From: Epsilonproteobacteria bacterium UBA6211
GTDB lineage: Bacteria; Campylobacterota; Campylobacteria; Campylobacterales; Arcobacteraceae
Assembly: GCA_002421845.1 (NCBI GenBank)
Contig: DISL01000105.1
Location: forward strand, 1 to 23,374
Reading direction: 5' to 3'
DNA: 23,374 nt
Both the position numbers and the translations under genes were made by a program. The notes below the pieces were generated by a model. It was not told where the DNA came from, did no database searches, and saw only the letters and a program-made list of their open reading frames with translations. Shown here piece by piece: positions 23,086-23,374 of the stretch. The first letter of the stretch is position 1, and the number at the start of each line of letters is the position of its first letter.

Positions 23086-23253
23086 TTAGTCAGAAGTAGC
23101 CTCATTTATGGCTTTTTTAGTTGATTCATAAGCTTTGACAGATGTATCTTTTGTCACTTCCCATGCATCTGAACTATCTTGCTTTACACCTTTCCATGTT
23201 GCACAACCGCTAAAGAATACAATACAAGATAAAGTAAGTATTAAATATTTCAT
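23086..23253 (-). CDS. Small lipoprotein (55 residues)
   Basis: This is a 55-residue gene. The N-terminus MKYLILTLSCIVFFSGC is a lipoprotein signal with lipobox F-S-G-C, giving Cys17 as the lipid-bearing residue and a mature part of only 39 residues. The mature part is Lys/Asp/Ser/Thr-rich and lacks further cysteine. It contains an 11-residue periodicity (AWEVTK at 30, AYESTK at 41), as in LEA-type helices. AGGAG precedes the ATG by seven bases and an extended -10 box lies further upstream. Its role is unknown; linkage to the USP gene (77 bases downstream) suggests a stress-related envelope function. Confidence 0.85.
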   Translation of the reverse strand: MKYLILTLSCIVFFSGCATWKGVKQDSSDAWEVTKDTSVKAYESTKKAINEATSD

Positions 23254-23275
23254 TTGTAAACTCCTAAAAAATTTC

Positions 23276-23374
23276 TCAAATTATACCATTTTTTCTTATA
23301 TCATTAAGTCGATTTTTGATAAGTTTTTTTACAAAATCCTTATTTGGTATGGTAGTATCAAGATAATCGCTTAT
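23276..23374 (-). CDS. C-terminal tail of an upstream gene (cut by window edge)
   Basis: An open frame of 32 codons enters from the right edge and ends in TGA at 23276-23278. The visible residues (SDYLDTTIPNKDFVKKLIKN and a basic helix RLNDIRKNGII) look like a real protein end, with a charged helix. I do not recognise the family. Its stop overlaps the promoter of the lipoprotein gene. Strand and frame are plausible, but with only 32 residues the call is tentative. Confidence 0.5.
   Translation of the reverse strand: MSDYLDTTIPNKDFVKKLIKNRLNDIRKNGII
23280..23288 (-). promoter_or_regulatory. Extended -10 promoter for the small lipoprotein
   Basis: The minus strand reads ATGGTATAATTTG, with TGGTATAAT ending 26 bases before the lipoprotein ATG. 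It overlaps the last codons of the partial upstream gene. The same element precedes psd and the pseudouridine synthase gene. Confidence 0.6.

Noticed and set aside
22590..23099. A 169-codon plus-strand open frame over the USP gene and spacer
   Set aside because: It is opposite the two USP domains, lacks an SD and has no recognisable domain. The minus-strand gene explains the sequence.

Overview
The window comes from a low-GC, flagellated member of the Campylobacterota (Epsilonproteobacteria), most likely a Sulfurimonas-like free-living or sulfur-oxidising type. The evidence is the remote, Helicobacter/Campylobacter-type CheZ, the linkage rpsB-tsf-ABC ATPase-acidic protein-gmk that I remember from Campylobacter, the family character of the proteins, and A/T-rich promoters with a strong extended -10 box and no clear -35 box. 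The genus is an inference. Coding density is very high and no gene-free stretch exceeds 300 bases. I saw no tRNA, rRNA, CRISPR array, transposase or prophage gene.

Layout. (1) Positions 1-4532, minus strand: a chemotaxis/flagellar run cheY, cheZ, flgF-like rod gene, flgB, fliF and the start of fliG, with translationally coupled TAATG junctions at flgB/fliF and fliF/fliG. (2) Positions 4687-7068, plus strand: divergently transcribed flgG (distal rod), a very basic lysine-rich protein, and a single-pass membrane protein with a C-terminal SPOR-like domain. (3) Positions 7061-11015, minus strand: rpsB-tsf, an LolD/MacB-type ABC ATPase, an acidic protein with a degenerate receiver domain, and gmk, with the last three genes overlapping. 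(4) Positions 11233-14583, plus strand: a pseudouridine synthase, ffh, then rpsP-khpA-rimM. The usual next genes trmD and rplS are absent. (5) Positions 14584-18955, minus strand: a tight five-gene run consisting of a 73-residue unknown protein, dsbD, a periplasmic thioredoxin, a phosphomannomutase/phosphoglucomutase and PhnA/YjdM. (6) Positions 19036-19851: psd, whose 3' end runs into an 8-base periodic repeat. (7) Positions 19925-23253, minus strand: a small lipoprotein, a tandem universal stress protein, a PII-like protein, a two-CBS protein and a DUF1538 membrane protein with two exact-register halves. A 33-codon gene tail sits at the right edge.

The best candidate for an undescribed system is region 7. 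One duplicated membrane protein of unknown function is linked to three different families of adenine-nucleotide-sensing domains (USP, PII-like, CBS). A 14-base inverted repeat spans the SD and start codon of the first cytosolic gene. By analogy with SbtA/SbtB and other PII-gated transporters, I infer an energy-status-gated ion or small-solute transporter. The second notable observation is CheZ: it carries four FliM-N-terminus-like CheY-docking motifs at its N-terminal end and one at its C-terminus, around a clear D-x3-Q phosphatase site.
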